Assembly: GCA_902785075.1 (NCBI GenBank)
Contig: CACZXN010000016.1
Span: 17,771 to 50,353, forward strand
From: an uncultured Bacteroidales bacterium
GTDB lineage: Bacteria > Bacteroidota > Bacteroidia > Bacteroidales > Bacteroidaceae
DNA: 32,583 nucleotides
Direction: 5' to 3'
The notes under the pieces were generated by a model. That model was not told the DNA's origin, ran no database searches, and saw only the letters and a list, made by a program, of their open reading frames with translations. Below are positions 15,626 to 24,703 of the stretch, in pieces. Each line of letters starts with the position of its first letter. Position 1 is the first letter of the stretch. A program made the position numbers and the translations under genes.

Positions 15626-16039
15626 ATGACATTACTTGAACGACTTAACAAGACTGACCATTTTGCTGCAAGTATAGGAGCCAGGCTCACAGAAATACGT
15701 GATGGGTATGCCAAGGCAGAGATGACAGTGGGCGACCAACACCTGAATGGAGGCGGTGTCTGCCAAGGAGGAGCTATCTACACCCTTGCCGACCTGAGTT
15801 TTGCGGCAGTATCAAACAGTCATGGACTGCTTACGTTAGGGATTGCCAATAATATCACGTTTCTTAAATCTGCACAATTAGGAGACCATTTGACTGCGGT
15901 GTGTTCCGAGACCTTCAACCACCATAAGCTACCCTATTGCGACATCAAGGTCACCAACCAAGACGGAGCATTGATTGCCGTCATGACAGGCCTTTCGTAT
16001 CGGATGAATAAAGAGATGGAAATAGATGCACTGATGTAA
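15626..16039 (+). CDS. Hotdog-fold thioesterase, PaaI type
   Basis: This 137-residue single hotdog domain has the PaaI/YbgC-like pattern HLNGGGVCQGGAIYTLADLSFA (in two parts, near residues 39-60) containing the Gly-Gly and Asp positions of acyl-CoA hydrolases. PaaI-type enzymes cleave aryl-CoA thioesters and recover CoA in phenylacetate pathways. As the last gene of the aromatic module, it could release arylacetates from aryl-CoA or act as a safety valve against CoA trapping. It follows the aminotransferase by 33 bases. Substrate range is inferred from context. Confidence 0.85.
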   Translation: MTLLERLNKTDHFAASIGARLTEIRDGYAKAEMTVGDQHLNGGGVCQGGAIYTLADLSFAAVSNSHGLLTLGIANNITFLKSAQLGDHLTAVCSETFNHHKLPYCDIKVTNQDGALIAVMTGLSYRMNKEMEIDALM

Positions 16040-16060
16040 GAAAAACTCAAAAACTACATA

Positions 16061-17320
16061 ATGAAAAAACGACTTCTAACTATTCTGTCATGTTGCATTG
16101 CAACTTGTTTGTATGCACAAACCTTTTCGTTTGACGGCACAGACAAAACAGCGATTCAGATAAAACCGTCCGACGTGTATAACACCACGATTGGTTACGG
16201 ATATGACTTAACCCGATTGGCTCCAGTGGAGGCAGGCAAACCTTTCTTTTTCTCCGTCAGTGTACCCGACGGCAACTATAGAGTGACAGTCACTCTCGGT
16301 TCAAAGAAATGTGCAGGAAACACCACCGTACGTGCCGAGTCACGACGTCTGTTCGTTGAAAACCTTATTACCAAGAAGGGAGCGTTGCGTCAAGTCAGTT
16401 TTGTGGTCAACAAACGCAATACGATGATTGGAACGAATGATCGAGTTAGGATTAAAGACAGAGAGAAAACCAAATTGAACTGGGATGATAAACTCACGAT
16501 TGAAATCAACGGTGATGCACCAGCCTGCTCGTCCATCAAAATAGAACCAGCAGATGATGTCACAACGTTATGGCTCTGCGGTAACTCCACGGTTGTAGAT
16601 CAAGACTATGAACCTTGGGCGAGTTGGGGACAGATGATTCCACGTTGGTTTGATGACAAGATAGCCGTTGCAAACTATGCAGAGAGTGGCGAGACAGCAG
16701 CCTCGTTTATCGCAGCCAACCGTCTGAAAAAGATTATGACGCTTGCAAAAGCAGGCGATTACCTTTTTATCGAGTTCGGTCATAATGACCAAAAACAAAA
16801 AACACCAGGCTCAGGAGCCTATTATAATTTTGCTACAAACTTAAAGCAATTTATCGATGAAGCCAAAGCCAAGGGTGTAACCCCCGTCTTCATAACACCT
16901 ACACAACGAAGGACGTTCAATACTGCAGGTAAAATCACGGAAAGTCATGGAGACTATCCCGATGCCATGCGATGGGTGGCACAACATGAAGGAGTGCAGG
17001 TGATAGAGCTGCATGACATGACCCGTACATTCTTTGAGACGTTAGGTGTAGAGGGTAGCAAGCAGTCGTTGGTGCATTATGCAGCCAACACTTTCCCTGG
17101 ACAATTTACTGCCTTAGCTGACAACACCCACTTTAATCCATACGGAGCCTACGAAATTGCAAAGATGGTGCTCCAAGGTATCAAGGATCTAAATATGCCT
17201 TTTGCATCACATATTTCTACAGACTTTACAGGCTTTGACCCTGCACATCCAGACGATGTTAATCTATTCCATTGGAATAACTCACCTTTCTTTGAAGCAC
17301 TTAAACCAGATGGTAATTAG
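16061..17320 (+). CDS. Secreted SGNH esterase, rhamnogalacturonan acetylesterase-like (CE12)
   Basis: This 419-residue protein has a Sec signal peptide (cleavage likely after CLYAQ, ~residue 20). Residues ~22-165 form a beta-rich accessory domain. The SGNH hydrolase domain follows, with Ser176 in LCGNSTVVD, Asn242 in FGHND and the Asp354/His357 pair in DNTHFNPYGA. This pattern is that of rhamnogalacturonan acetylesterases, which remove acetyl groups from pectin backbones, acting in the periplasm or at the surface. It is 3 bases upstream of a GH106-type gene, which supports a pectin role. It starts only 21 bases after the thioesterase gene with no promoter visible between. Confidence 0.87.
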   Translation: MKKRLLTILSCCIATCLYAQTFSFDGTDKTAIQIKPSDVYNTTIGYGYDLTRLAPVEAGKPFFFSVSVPDGNYRVTVTLGSKKCAGNTTVRAESRRLFVENLITKKGALRQVSFVVNKRNTMIGTNDRVRIKDREKTKLNWDDKLTIEINGDAPACSSIKIEPADDVTTLWLCGNSTVVDQDYEPWASWGQMIPRWFDDKIAVANYAESGETAASFIAANRLKKIMTLAKAGDYLFIEFGHNDQKQKTPGSGAYYNFATNLKQFIDEAKAKGVTPVFITPTQRRTFNTAGKITESHGDYPDAMRWVAQHEGVQVIELHDMTRTFFETLGVEGSKQSLVHYAANTFPGQFTALADNTHFNPYGAYEIAKMVLQGIKDLNMPFASHISTDFTGFDPAHPDDVNLFHWNNSPFFEALKPDGN

Positions 17321-17323
17321 ACT

Positions 17324-19891
17324 ATGAAGACAATCCGTTTTTTTCTCTTCGTTTTAGCCCTGTCCTCCCAAGTATTGACAGCAACAGCACAGACGTCAAG
17401 CAAAACACTTGACTGGGCACCCATATTACCAGAATCCCGTCCATATACCCGTTGGTGGTGGTTAGGCAGTGCCGTGAACGAAGAAGGTCTGAAATATAAC
17501 CTAACAGAATATGCCAAGGCTGGAATAGGAGGTGTAGAGATAACCCCTATCTATGGCGTGAAAGGCAACGATGCGAACAACATAGAGTATCTTTCACCAC
17601 AATGGATGAAGATGTTGGGAACCGTTGAACAAATCTCAAAGGAATTAGGACTGGAAGTCAACATGGCAACTGGTACAGGTTGGCCCTTTGGCGGTCCAAA
17701 CGTGCCAGAGCATGAAGCTGCAGCCAAGCTAAAAGTGCAAGACAGGCAACTGCTAACAGACCGCACGCGACAGAAAGTGAAGCGTGCCGCTCCTGGGGGT
17801 GAGGGATTTGTCATTGACCATTTTAACCGTCAGAGTGTTGAGCATTATTTAGCAGTATTTGACAAGGCTTTCGAACAAAGCGGAGTGCCCTACCCCCATA
17901 CTTTCTTCAACGACTCGTATGAGGTCTATAATGCAGACTGGACTCCGAACATGCTTGAGGAATTCAAGGCACGTCGAGGCTATGCCCTTGAAGACCACAT
18001 AGACGACTTCTTAGGTCTGTCGGAAAACAAAGACATCCAACGTCGAGTGATGTCAGACTACCGAGAGACCTTGTCAGACTTGCTTTATGAGAACTTTACA
18101 ACCACTTGGACAGAGTGGGCACATAGACATGGAGCCATCACTCGCAATCAGGCTCATGGCAGTCCTGCAAATCTAATAGACCTCTATGCAGAAGTCGATA
18201 TTCCAGAATGCGAGGGTTTTGGATTATCTGACTTTCACATCAAAGGACTTAGAACGGACCCAGGTTTCACAAAAGCCAATTATTCCGACCTTTCAATGCT
18301 GAAATACGCATCGTCTGGAGCACATATTTCAGGGAAACAGTTTACCTCTTCAGAGACATTCACTTGGCTCACTGAGCATTTCCGCACCTCATTCTCTCAA
18401 TGTAAACCCGATTTTGACCTGATGATGGTAGCAGGAGTGAATCATGTATTCTTTCACGGCAGTTGTTACACCCCAAAAGACGACCCTTGGCCAGGATGGA
18501 AGTTCTATGCATCAATAGACATGTCACCTACCAACAACCTTTGGGAGGATGCACCGGCTTTCTGCAAATACATTGAGCGGACACAGAGTTTCATGCAATA
18601 TGGAGAGCCTGACAACGACATCTTAGTGTACCTACCTTTTTATGATATGATTTATGAGCAACCAGGTCGGTTGGTACAGTTTGACATTCATAGTATGGCA
18701 GAACGTGCACCAAAGTTTATCAGCAGTATCAATGCCATCATTAAAGCAGGATTCGACTGTGATTATATTTCAGACCGGTATTTGATGAAAACCCAAGTAA
18801 CAGGCGGTCAACTCACCACTACAGGCCGCAATCGCTATGTCGCAATTGTGATACCAGACGTTAGGTTTATGCCTATGGCGACCCTGCAGCAATTGATCAC
18901 GCTTGCCCAACAAGGCGCTAAGATTATCTGTATCAGTCACATGCCACAAAGTGCCCCAGGACTAAAAGGATTGAATGTGCAAGAAGCTTATAACCATGCC
19001 CTATCTCAATTGAAGAACTTGGCTATCATTACAGACAACTATGCTGAGATAAACCGATTTGCCAATCCAGAACTAATGCGTACACAACAAGGACTGAGTT
19101 GTATACGGAGAGCTAGTCATGGAGACTATTTTTATTTCATTAGTAATCTACAGGAAAAAGATATCGATGAATGGATAACAATGGGCAAAAAAGCCAAGTT
19201 TGCCACATTCTATCAACCGATGAATGGTGATGTTCGTAAAGCTGGCATCAGACAGAATTCTGATGGGATGTCGGAAGTCAGAATGCAACTTAAATCAGGA
19301 GAATCTATTATTCTCTATTTATCTGATACCGACAATTCCCATCTGATACCTTATTCATATATGAACTATGCAAGTGAGACCATACAAGAATTGAACGGAT
19401 GGACATTGCGATTCACTGCATCTGCCCCAACATCTATCCATAAAACGTATAAGATGGCTGTTCCGACATCATGGACAGAACTAGGCGACAATAATCTTAA
19501 TGAGACGATGGCCACCGGATGCTACACCACATCATTCAACTACAAAGAGAAAAAAGGACGTACCATCATCCTTGACTTAGGAGATGTACGTGAGACGGCA
19601 CGTGTCAGCATAAACGGGAAAGATGTAGCCACCCTATTTGCCGTTCCTTATCAAGTAGACATTACAGACTATGTCCGCAAAGGTCAAAATACATTAGAAA
19701 TCAGTGTGCGTAACCTCGGAGCCAATCGAATTAGCAAACTAGACAAAGAAGGTGTAGAATGGCGAAAGTTCAATGAAATCAACGTCGTTGACCTGAATTA
19801 CAAAAATACCCGTTATGACCAATGGGCACCCATGCCTTCAGGTCTATGTTCATCGGTCAGATTACGCACCTATACACCTCTCAACCTATAA
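17324..19891 (+). CDS. Secreted GH106-family alpha-L-rhamnosidase-like enzyme
   Basis: This is an 855-residue protein with a Sec signal peptide ending around TATAQ (residue 23). The N-terminal text RPYTRWWWLGSAVNEEGL, followed by AKAGIGGVEITPIYG and ATGTGWPFGGPNVP, is typical of GH106, which removes alpha-L-rhamnose from pectic glycans. Acidic residues in NDSYEVYN and TSSETFTWL are candidates for the active site. A C-terminal jelly-roll segment (INGKDVATLFAVPYQVDIT) resembles a galactose-binding-like module. At 855 residues it is shorter than characterised GH106 enzymes of around 1100. It pairs with the acetylesterase in front of it. Its last 11 bases overlap the 3' end of the convergent SulP gene. 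Confidence 0.85.
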   Translation: MKTIRFFLFVLALSSQVLTATAQTSSKTLDWAPILPESRPYTRWWWLGSAVNEEGLKYNLTEYAKAGIGGVEITPIYGVKGNDANNIEYLSPQWMKMLGTVEQISKELGLEVNMATGTGWPFGGPNVPEHEAAAKLKVQDRQLLTDRTRQKVKRAAPGGEGFVIDHFNRQSVEHYLAVFDKAFEQSGVPYPHTFFNDSYEVYNADWTPNMLEEFKARRGYALEDHIDDFLGLSENKDIQRRVMSDYRETLSDLLYENFTTTWTEWAHRHGAITRNQAHGSPANLIDLYAEVDIPECEGFGLSDFHIKGLRTDPGFTKANYSDLSMLKYASSGAHISGKQFTSSETFTWLTEHFRTSFSQCKPDFDLMMVAGVNHVFFHGSCYTPKDDPWPGWKFYASIDMSPTNNLWEDAPAFCKYIERTQSFMQYGEPDNDILVYLPFYDMIYEQPGRLVQFDIHSMAERAPKFISSINAIIKAGFDCDYISDRYLMKTQVTGGQLTTTGRNRYVAIVIPDVRFMPMATLQQLITLAQQGAKIICISHMPQSAPGLKGLNVQEAYNHALSQLKNLAIITDNYAEINRFANPELMRTQQGLSCIRRASHGDYFYFISNLQEKDIDEWITMGKKAKFATFYQPMNGDVRKAGIRQNSDGMSEVRMQLKSGESIILYLSDTDNSHLIPYSYMNYASETIQELNGWTLRFTASAPTSIHKTYKMAVPTSWTELGDNNLNETMATGCYTTSFNYKEKKGRTIILDLGDVRETARVSINGKDVATLFAVPYQVDITDYVRKGQNTLEISVRNLGANRISKLDKEGVEWRKFNEINVVDLNYKNTRYDQWAPMPSGLCSSVRLRTYTPLNL

Positions 19892-21584
19892 TTTCCTTCG
19901 CTCGCTGCAAAGCAGGTGTAATATGTGGTTGAATGCAATCAGGACCAATTAATTGATCTATTCCGTATTTCAATAACGTTTGCTGTACCTTGCCGTTTAC
20001 TCCAGAAAGAATCACTTGAATACCACGATTCTGAGTACGCTCACAAAGGTTGCGAAGGTTATTTATACCCGTTGAATCAATAAACGGAACTTTACGCATC
20101 CGGATAATACGAACCTTGGTATTATTATTGCTGAAGTTATTGAATTCTTCAAACTTACTTGCCAATCCGAAGAAGAACGGCCCATTCACCTCATACACCT
20201 CCACACCTTGAGGAATATCGAGTTGCTCAATATCATCCGGATTCACCACCTCATCACTCTCCGTTGCAAGAATAGAATCTTCCTCAATGACATTAATGGA
20301 CGAAGTCTCCATGACTCGACGCACAAACAAGGCAATAGCTAACAATACACCCACTTCAATAGCAACTGTCAGATCGACAATCACTGTAAGGAAGAAAGTA
20401 ATCAGTAACACAGCAACATCAGACTTATCTCCACGAAGCAAGTATTTGAATGTACGCCATTCGCTCATGTTATATGCAACCATCACCAAAATAGCAGCCA
20501 AGCAAGAAAGAGGAATATAGATGGCATAAGGCATGAGGAACAAGTAAATCAGTAGCAATACAATGGCATGAATAATACCCGTAAGCGGTGACTTACCTCC
20601 ATTGTTGATGCTTGCCATGGTACGAGCAATGGCACCTGTAGCAGGAATACCGCCAAAAAGCGGGGTTACGACATTTGCGATTCCCTGACCTATCAACTCA
20701 GTATTGGAATCATGGCGTTTACCCGTAACTCCATCAGCTACCATAGCTGCTAAAAGAGATTCGATTGCACATAAAATAGCGATTGTAAATGCTGGAGACA
20801 CCAACCCTTTTATGGTTGCATAATCCATCTCTGGTGCTACAGGAGAAGGCATTGGGAGTCCATCTGCTAATTCTGGGAATTTTGTACCGATCGTGGCAAG
20901 GTGAATATCAGCGTACTGTCCTAACAACACAGATACAAGCGTTCCTAGAATCAACGCAATGAGAGAACCTGGTATTTTCTTTACAAATCGTCCCCATATA
21001 ATTATAATCAGAAGACAACCGAAACTCATTGCTGCTTCCACCCAGTTGATATTTGATAAATTTTGAATATAGGCTGTCCACTGTGGAATAAAACCAGATG
21101 GAATGGCGGCTGTTATGCCTAAGAAATCCTTTACTTGTGTAGAGAAAATCGTTACGGCAATACCCGAAGTAAAACCAACCACGATAGGATAAGGTATGAA
21201 TTTGAATATGGCACCCATACGACAGAGTCCCATGATAATGAGAAATACACCTGCCATGATGGTAGCAATCGTAAGTCCTTGTAATCCATATTGCGCAACA
21301 ATACCTGCAACAATTACGATGAAAGCACCTGTGGGACCGCCAATCAAGAACCGGCTTCCTCCAAAGAATGAAACAAGAAAACCTGCAATGATTGCGGTGA
21401 TAAGCCCCTGCTGAGGAGTTACTCCACTAGCGATACCGAAAGCAATCGCCAACGGAAGGGCAATTATTCCCACAATAATACCAGCAATAAGATCAGATGT
21501 AAATTTAGCTTTGTTGTAATAGCCCTTATTGAACAAATGGAAAAATTTGGGCTGAAAAACTTTTCCCAACATAATAGTCTTCAT
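19881..21584 (-). CDS. SulP-family anion transporter with STAS domain
   Basis: This 567-residue inner-membrane protein has about 12-14 helices in the first ~430 residues, including the family patterns FTSDLIAGIIVGIIALP, FGGSRFLIGGPTGAF and VTGKRHDSNTELIGQG...FGGIPATGAIART. A cytoplasmic STAS domain (~450-567) carries the conserved VPFIDSTGINNL loop. Family members carry sulfate, bicarbonate or dicarboxylates; the substrate is not evident here. The start is the first ATG; Met5 is an alternative. A TAACTTTG box lies 67 bases upstream. It overlaps the convergent GH106 gene by 11 bases, with no room for an ordinary terminator. Confidence 0.92.
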   Translation of the reverse strand: MKTIMLGKVFQPKFFHLFNKGYYNKAKFTSDLIAGIIVGIIALPLAIAFGIASGVTPQQGLITAIIAGFLVSFFGGSRFLIGGPTGAFIVIVAGIVAQYGLQGLTIATIMAGVFLIIMGLCRMGAIFKFIPYPIVVGFTSGIAVTIFSTQVKDFLGITAAIPSGFIPQWTAYIQNLSNINWVEAAMSFGCLLIIIIWGRFVKKIPGSLIALILGTLVSVLLGQYADIHLATIGTKFPELADGLPMPSPVAPEMDYATIKGLVSPAFTIAILCAIESLLAAMVADGVTGKRHDSNTELIGQGIANVVTPLFGGIPATGAIARTMASINNGGKSPLTGIIHAIVLLLIYLFLMPYAIYIPLSCLAAILVMVAYNMSEWRTFKYLLRGDKSDVAVLLITFFLTVIVDLTVAIEVGVLLAIALFVRRVMETSSINVIEEDSILATESDEVVNPDDIEQLDIPQGVEVYEVNGPFFFGLASKFEEFNNFSNNNTKVRIIRMRKVPFIDSTGINNLRNLCERTQNRGIQVILSGVNGKVQQTLLKYGIDQLIGPDCIQPHITPALQRAKEIIG

Positions 21585-21650
21585 AACATTTTCGTGTATT
21601 TAGTGTCCCAATTAGACACACATTCTTCATATACTTCCTAAAAACGGGTG

Positions 21651-21658
21651 CAAAGTTA
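21651..21658 (-). promoter_or_regulatory. Probable SulP -7 box
   Basis: The complement is TAACTTTG, matching TAnnTTTG. No convincing -33 TTTG is seen at the expected distance. Confidence 0.45.
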
Positions 21659-21750
21659 GTAATTATTTACCATTTGACCATTTATATTTTATGAATATTA
21701 ATTCCTCTACACCATTTTTAAGCAATCAAGTTCAACGATTCTTGCGCAAA

Positions 21751-22773
21751 CTATGGGTTGGATGAGTAGACAATAAAGAATTTACCATCTTCGATGGCAG
21801 GATAAAAGTAATGCCCACCATAGAGAGAACGTGAAAGGGAGGTCAGACCTTCTTCGTGCAGTTTCATGGCCACCACTCCCATGTTCATTCGCAGATTGAT
21901 TTCCACACAAGGATGAATCAATCCTCCACGAACCACCATCATGTCGATGCCTACAATACCTTGGTACTGACCCAACAAGTGTTCGGATAAGAGTTGTCGA
22001 TGGAGGGAGGTAAGATGGTCAAGCACAGATGTATCATTCACCAACGACGTAACCATCTCACGCAGTTGATGCTGCGAACGAATATAGTTACAAGCATAAC
22101 GACCTTCAAAAGATGCCTCGAATACTGATAAACCTAAATAATGCACATCTTGGTTAGTAACTTCGAACTCCATTGCAAAGTCGAGAAGTTTGTCGTAGAA
22201 AGTATCAATGAACTGAGAGCTATAAGGAATGAGTTGAGTGTTGCGAGAATGAGGATGAAACACCTTGTTCCCTCGTCCACTGCTTGAATATTCCGCCTTT
22301 ACAATAAAAGGAAGTGATCCATGTTTTGACAACCAGACCTCAATGTCTGCTTTGGAGCGCAGGAAACTAACATGATTGGGAACAAACCCATCAACATTAT
22401 TGTTTCGATAGAAAATGTTGCAATAATCAGCAGCCCAAGAACGGCTGGCATAAGAACGCCATCTATCCAATTGCTGTTCAGTAGGCATCGCAGATGGAGA
22501 GACTCCCAAATGGAGGAACCGTTTGTAAACACTCTTGTTCCACCCCCAAGGCACTGGCTTCATATCTTTGGAAATATTTACCCGATTTCCATGCATATCG
22601 ACCAAACCGGTAGGAGTTAATAAACAATCATCTTCCTTCGCCCATAACAATGGAAGACGGCAAAGATCAAACTCCATCTGCTGCACATGCTTTGGAGGAG
22701 TATACTGTGCAGCATTTGAAGCTAAGGCCATCTCATGAGATGGGTTGAATAAGAGGATGCGTCCCACAATCAA
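21751..22773 (-). CDS. Uncharacterised ATP-grasp-like protein
   Basis: This is a ~340-residue cytoplasmic protein without a known function that I recognise. It begins with RILLFNPSHEMALA, and the middle has PFIVKAEYSSSGRGNKV (Lys159 and a Ser/Gly loop 163-170) like the ATP-binding part of ATP-grasp enzymes. Near the end CVEINLRMNMG (Glu291, Asn293, Arg295) resembles the metal-binding ExN motif. ATP-grasp enzymes join a carboxylate to an amine or thiol. No ATG lies at the natural N-terminus: the likely start is TTG at 22773, overlapping the stop of the upstream nucleoside kinase gene, or GTG at 22767. The overlap implies shared expression with that kinase. Confidence 0.75.
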   Translation of the reverse strand: MIVGRILLFNPSHEMALASNAAQYTPPKHVQQMEFDLCRLPLLWAKEDDCLLTPTGLVDMHGNRVNISKDMKPVPWGWNKSVYKRFLHLGVSPSAMPTEQQLDRWRSYASRSWAADYCNIFYRNNNVDGFVPNHVSFLRSKADIEVWLSKHGSLPFIVKAEYSSSGRGNKVFHPHSRNTQLIPYSSQFIDTFYDKLLDFAMEFEVTNQDVHYLGLSVFEASFEGRYACNYIRSQHQLREMVTSLVNDTSVLDHLTSLHRQLLSEHLLGQYQGIVGIDMMVVRGGLIHPCVEINLRMNMGVVAMKLHEEGLTSLSRSLYGGHYFYPAIEDGKFFIVYSSNP

Positions 22774-24443
22774 TATTTAAATGAACTGCCACCCAAGAAC
22801 TCACGCAACAAGCTTGTCGGTGGAATTTCCTTGTCAGGAACGGGGGTAAAATAATGAATAAACTTCAACAGACGATGCGCCTCACCATACTCCGGGCAGT
22901 TTCTCGGAACACTCGCCAAAATCGGTTCAGCATGATTGCGAAGAACTGCGAACTCAATCAACAAGGCAGAATTGAACATCATATCCGCCTCTTCTTGATA
23001 CGGATAAATCCACTTACGTTCTGCCTTACATACATTTGGCCATTGGCGGATGGACTCACGTGCAGAAAAAGCTCCTTTATTATAATCGCGCACAATCCGT
23101 CGCAAAAGACGATTGTCCGATGTCGGAATCCAATTATGATTATCAAGACTGATGCTGGTGAGCGTTGAGATGAAGATTTTGAACTTGTTCTCAGCAGGTA
23201 TCTGGTCCGTCAGTTTGGGATTTAAGGCATGGATTCCTTCCACAATCAGAACAGTCCCTTTGGTAAGCCTCATCTTCTTACCGTTATATTCTCGAATACC
23301 CGTTTTGAAGTTATATTCCGGAACCTCTACCGTCTCTCCATGAAGCATTTTAAGGACATCCTGTTGCAATGCATCATGATCGACAGATTCAAAATTATCA
23401 AAATCGTATTGACCGTTTGGCAATAATGGAGTATCTACCCTATTCACAAAATAGTCATCAGTAGACATTGAAATTGGTCGTAGTCCACATGCTCTCAGCT
23501 GTACACTGATACGTTTACAAAATGTAGTCTTACCACTGGATGAAGGTCCCGAAATGAGCACGATTCTTAAAGGTTGTGCGGGATTATTATATCTGCGTTC
23601 TATTTCCTCAGCAATCTGTACGATTTTCTTTTCCTGTAAAGCCTCCGACACCTGAATCAGTTCACTGGCATACCCATTAAGACAGGCATGATTTACGTCA
23701 CCCACATTGTTCAAACGCATAATGAGATTCCATCGCAGATTTTCAGAGAACATATGAAAAGTCTTAGGTTGATCAACCATCTCTAATAAACGTTCCGGGT
23801 GTTCTTTATCGGGCAAACGGAGCAACATACCAGAATGATACTGCTCAAGTCCCCAAACATCAATATACCCGGCAGAAGGCAAAAGACAACCATAATAAAA
23901 GTCAACAGAATCAGCCAATGTGTAATAGTCCACATATACTTGTCCACTCGTTTCTATCAATTTCACTTTGTCGTCATATCCCCTATCTTTGAAAATACGA
24001 ATCGCTTCATCAGTCTGGACTTCATTACGTCGGAATGGTGTATCTCTATGAATCAGTTCCTGAATACGGACTTTAATCTGTTTGATTTCACGTTTAGATA
24101 TTTTAGCTCCATTAGGTTTCTTGACCGAACAAAATATACCTCCAGAAATAGGATGCTCCATATAGACCCGATAATCTGGAAACAAATCATAGGTTGCTTT
24201 ACATAGTACGAAACTCAGCGAACGACAATAGGCTCGCATTGCACTATCATCACGGATGTCAAGGAATTCAACATCACGATTCTGAAATACCCGAAACTTT
24301 AGCCCTTGGCTTACATTATTTACTTTTGCCGACACAATCCGATACGGCATGTCAAACTCAAATTCAGAGAGTAATTCCAACAATGTCGTTCCTTCAGGAA
24401 CACTCTTCGAAGTCTGCGTATTCTTACAATAGATTTGTAGCAT
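22770..24443 (-). CDS. Nucleoside kinase with N-terminal TGS/ThrRS-like region
   Basis: This 557-residue protein has a C-terminal uridine-kinase-like P-loop domain: GPSSSGKTT at 299-307, the STDDYFVNR segment and GIHALNP. The N-terminal ~60 residues look like a TGS domain (MLQIYCKNTQTSKSVPEGTTLLELL). The next ~200 residues resemble the editing-domain-like region of threonyl-tRNA synthetase, the layout known for the long Bacteroidetes/Firmicutes nucleoside kinases. The expected reaction is phosphorylation of uridine or cytidine, but the role of the N-terminal part is unclear. A TATCTTTG promoter box lies 61 bases upstream. It overlaps the ATP-grasp gene downstream. Confidence 0.88.
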   Translation of the reverse strand: MLQIYCKNTQTSKSVPEGTTLLELLSEFEFDMPYRIVSAKVNNVSQGLKFRVFQNRDVEFLDIRDDSAMRAYCRSLSFVLCKATYDLFPDYRVYMEHPISGGIFCSVKKPNGAKISKREIKQIKVRIQELIHRDTPFRRNEVQTDEAIRIFKDRGYDDKVKLIETSGQVYVDYYTLADSVDFYYGCLLPSAGYIDVWGLEQYHSGMLLRLPDKEHPERLLEMVDQPKTFHMFSENLRWNLIMRLNNVGDVNHACLNGYASELIQVSEALQEKKIVQIAEEIERRYNNPAQPLRIVLISGPSSSGKTTFCKRISVQLRACGLRPISMSTDDYFVNRVDTPLLPNGQYDFDNFESVDHDALQQDVLKMLHGETVEVPEYNFKTGIREYNGKKMRLTKGTVLIVEGIHALNPKLTDQIPAENKFKIFISTLTSISLDNHNWIPTSDNRLLRRIVRDYNKGAFSARESIRQWPNVCKAERKWIYPYQEEADMMFNSALLIEFAVLRNHAEPILASVPRNCPEYGEAHRLLKFIHYFTPVPDKEIPPTSLLREFLGGSSFKY

Positions 24444-24504
24444 CAGAATTTTTATTATTGGTCAATTATCGATTTAACTTCTTCTATTTACTTTAGATTA
24501 TCGG

Positions 24505-24512
24505 CAAAGATA
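24505..24512 (-). promoter_or_regulatory. Probable nucleoside kinase -7 box
   Basis: The complement is TATCTTTG, a TAnnTTTG match placed divergent from the fasciclin gene promoter. The upstream A-rich tract shows no clear -33 TTTG. Confidence 0.45.
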
Positions 24513-24587
24513 ACACTTTTTTAATAAAAAAAAACATTTAAACTGATTTTTTTTGCACTTTTTTATACTTGTATAAAATTTAATGCG

Positions 24588-24595
24588 TATATTTG
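24588..24595 (+). promoter_or_regulatory. Probable fasciclin gene -7 box
   Basis: TATATTTG matches TAnnTTTG. Predicted transcription would begin near 24601, leaving a leader of about 100 bases before the ATG at 24704. The -33 region is poor. Confidence 0.5.
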
Positions 24596-24613
24596 CAGTG
24601 CGAATGAAGTAAT

Positions 24614-24627
24614 ACGAGGCAACTCGT
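24614..24627 (+). promoter_or_regulatory. Leader hairpin with GCAA loop
   Basis: ACGAG and CTCGT pair around a GCAA tetraloop (GNRA type), about 13 bases after the predicted transcription start. A second small inverted repeat, TTCCTT/AAGGAA, lies near 24648-24662. Either could stabilise the mRNA or control translation. Confidence 0.35.
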
Positions 24628-24703
24628 TTCTACATTTTTTGTGTTTCCTTTTGAAGGAATACAATAAACCCACGAGATTAATACAAACAAATACCAAAAC
24701 AAC

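Noticed and set aside
21751-21762. A lone nonamer unit at the 3' end of the ATP-grasp gene
   Set aside because: CTATGGGTT matches one end of array R2, but a single unit is not distinguishable from chance coding sequence.
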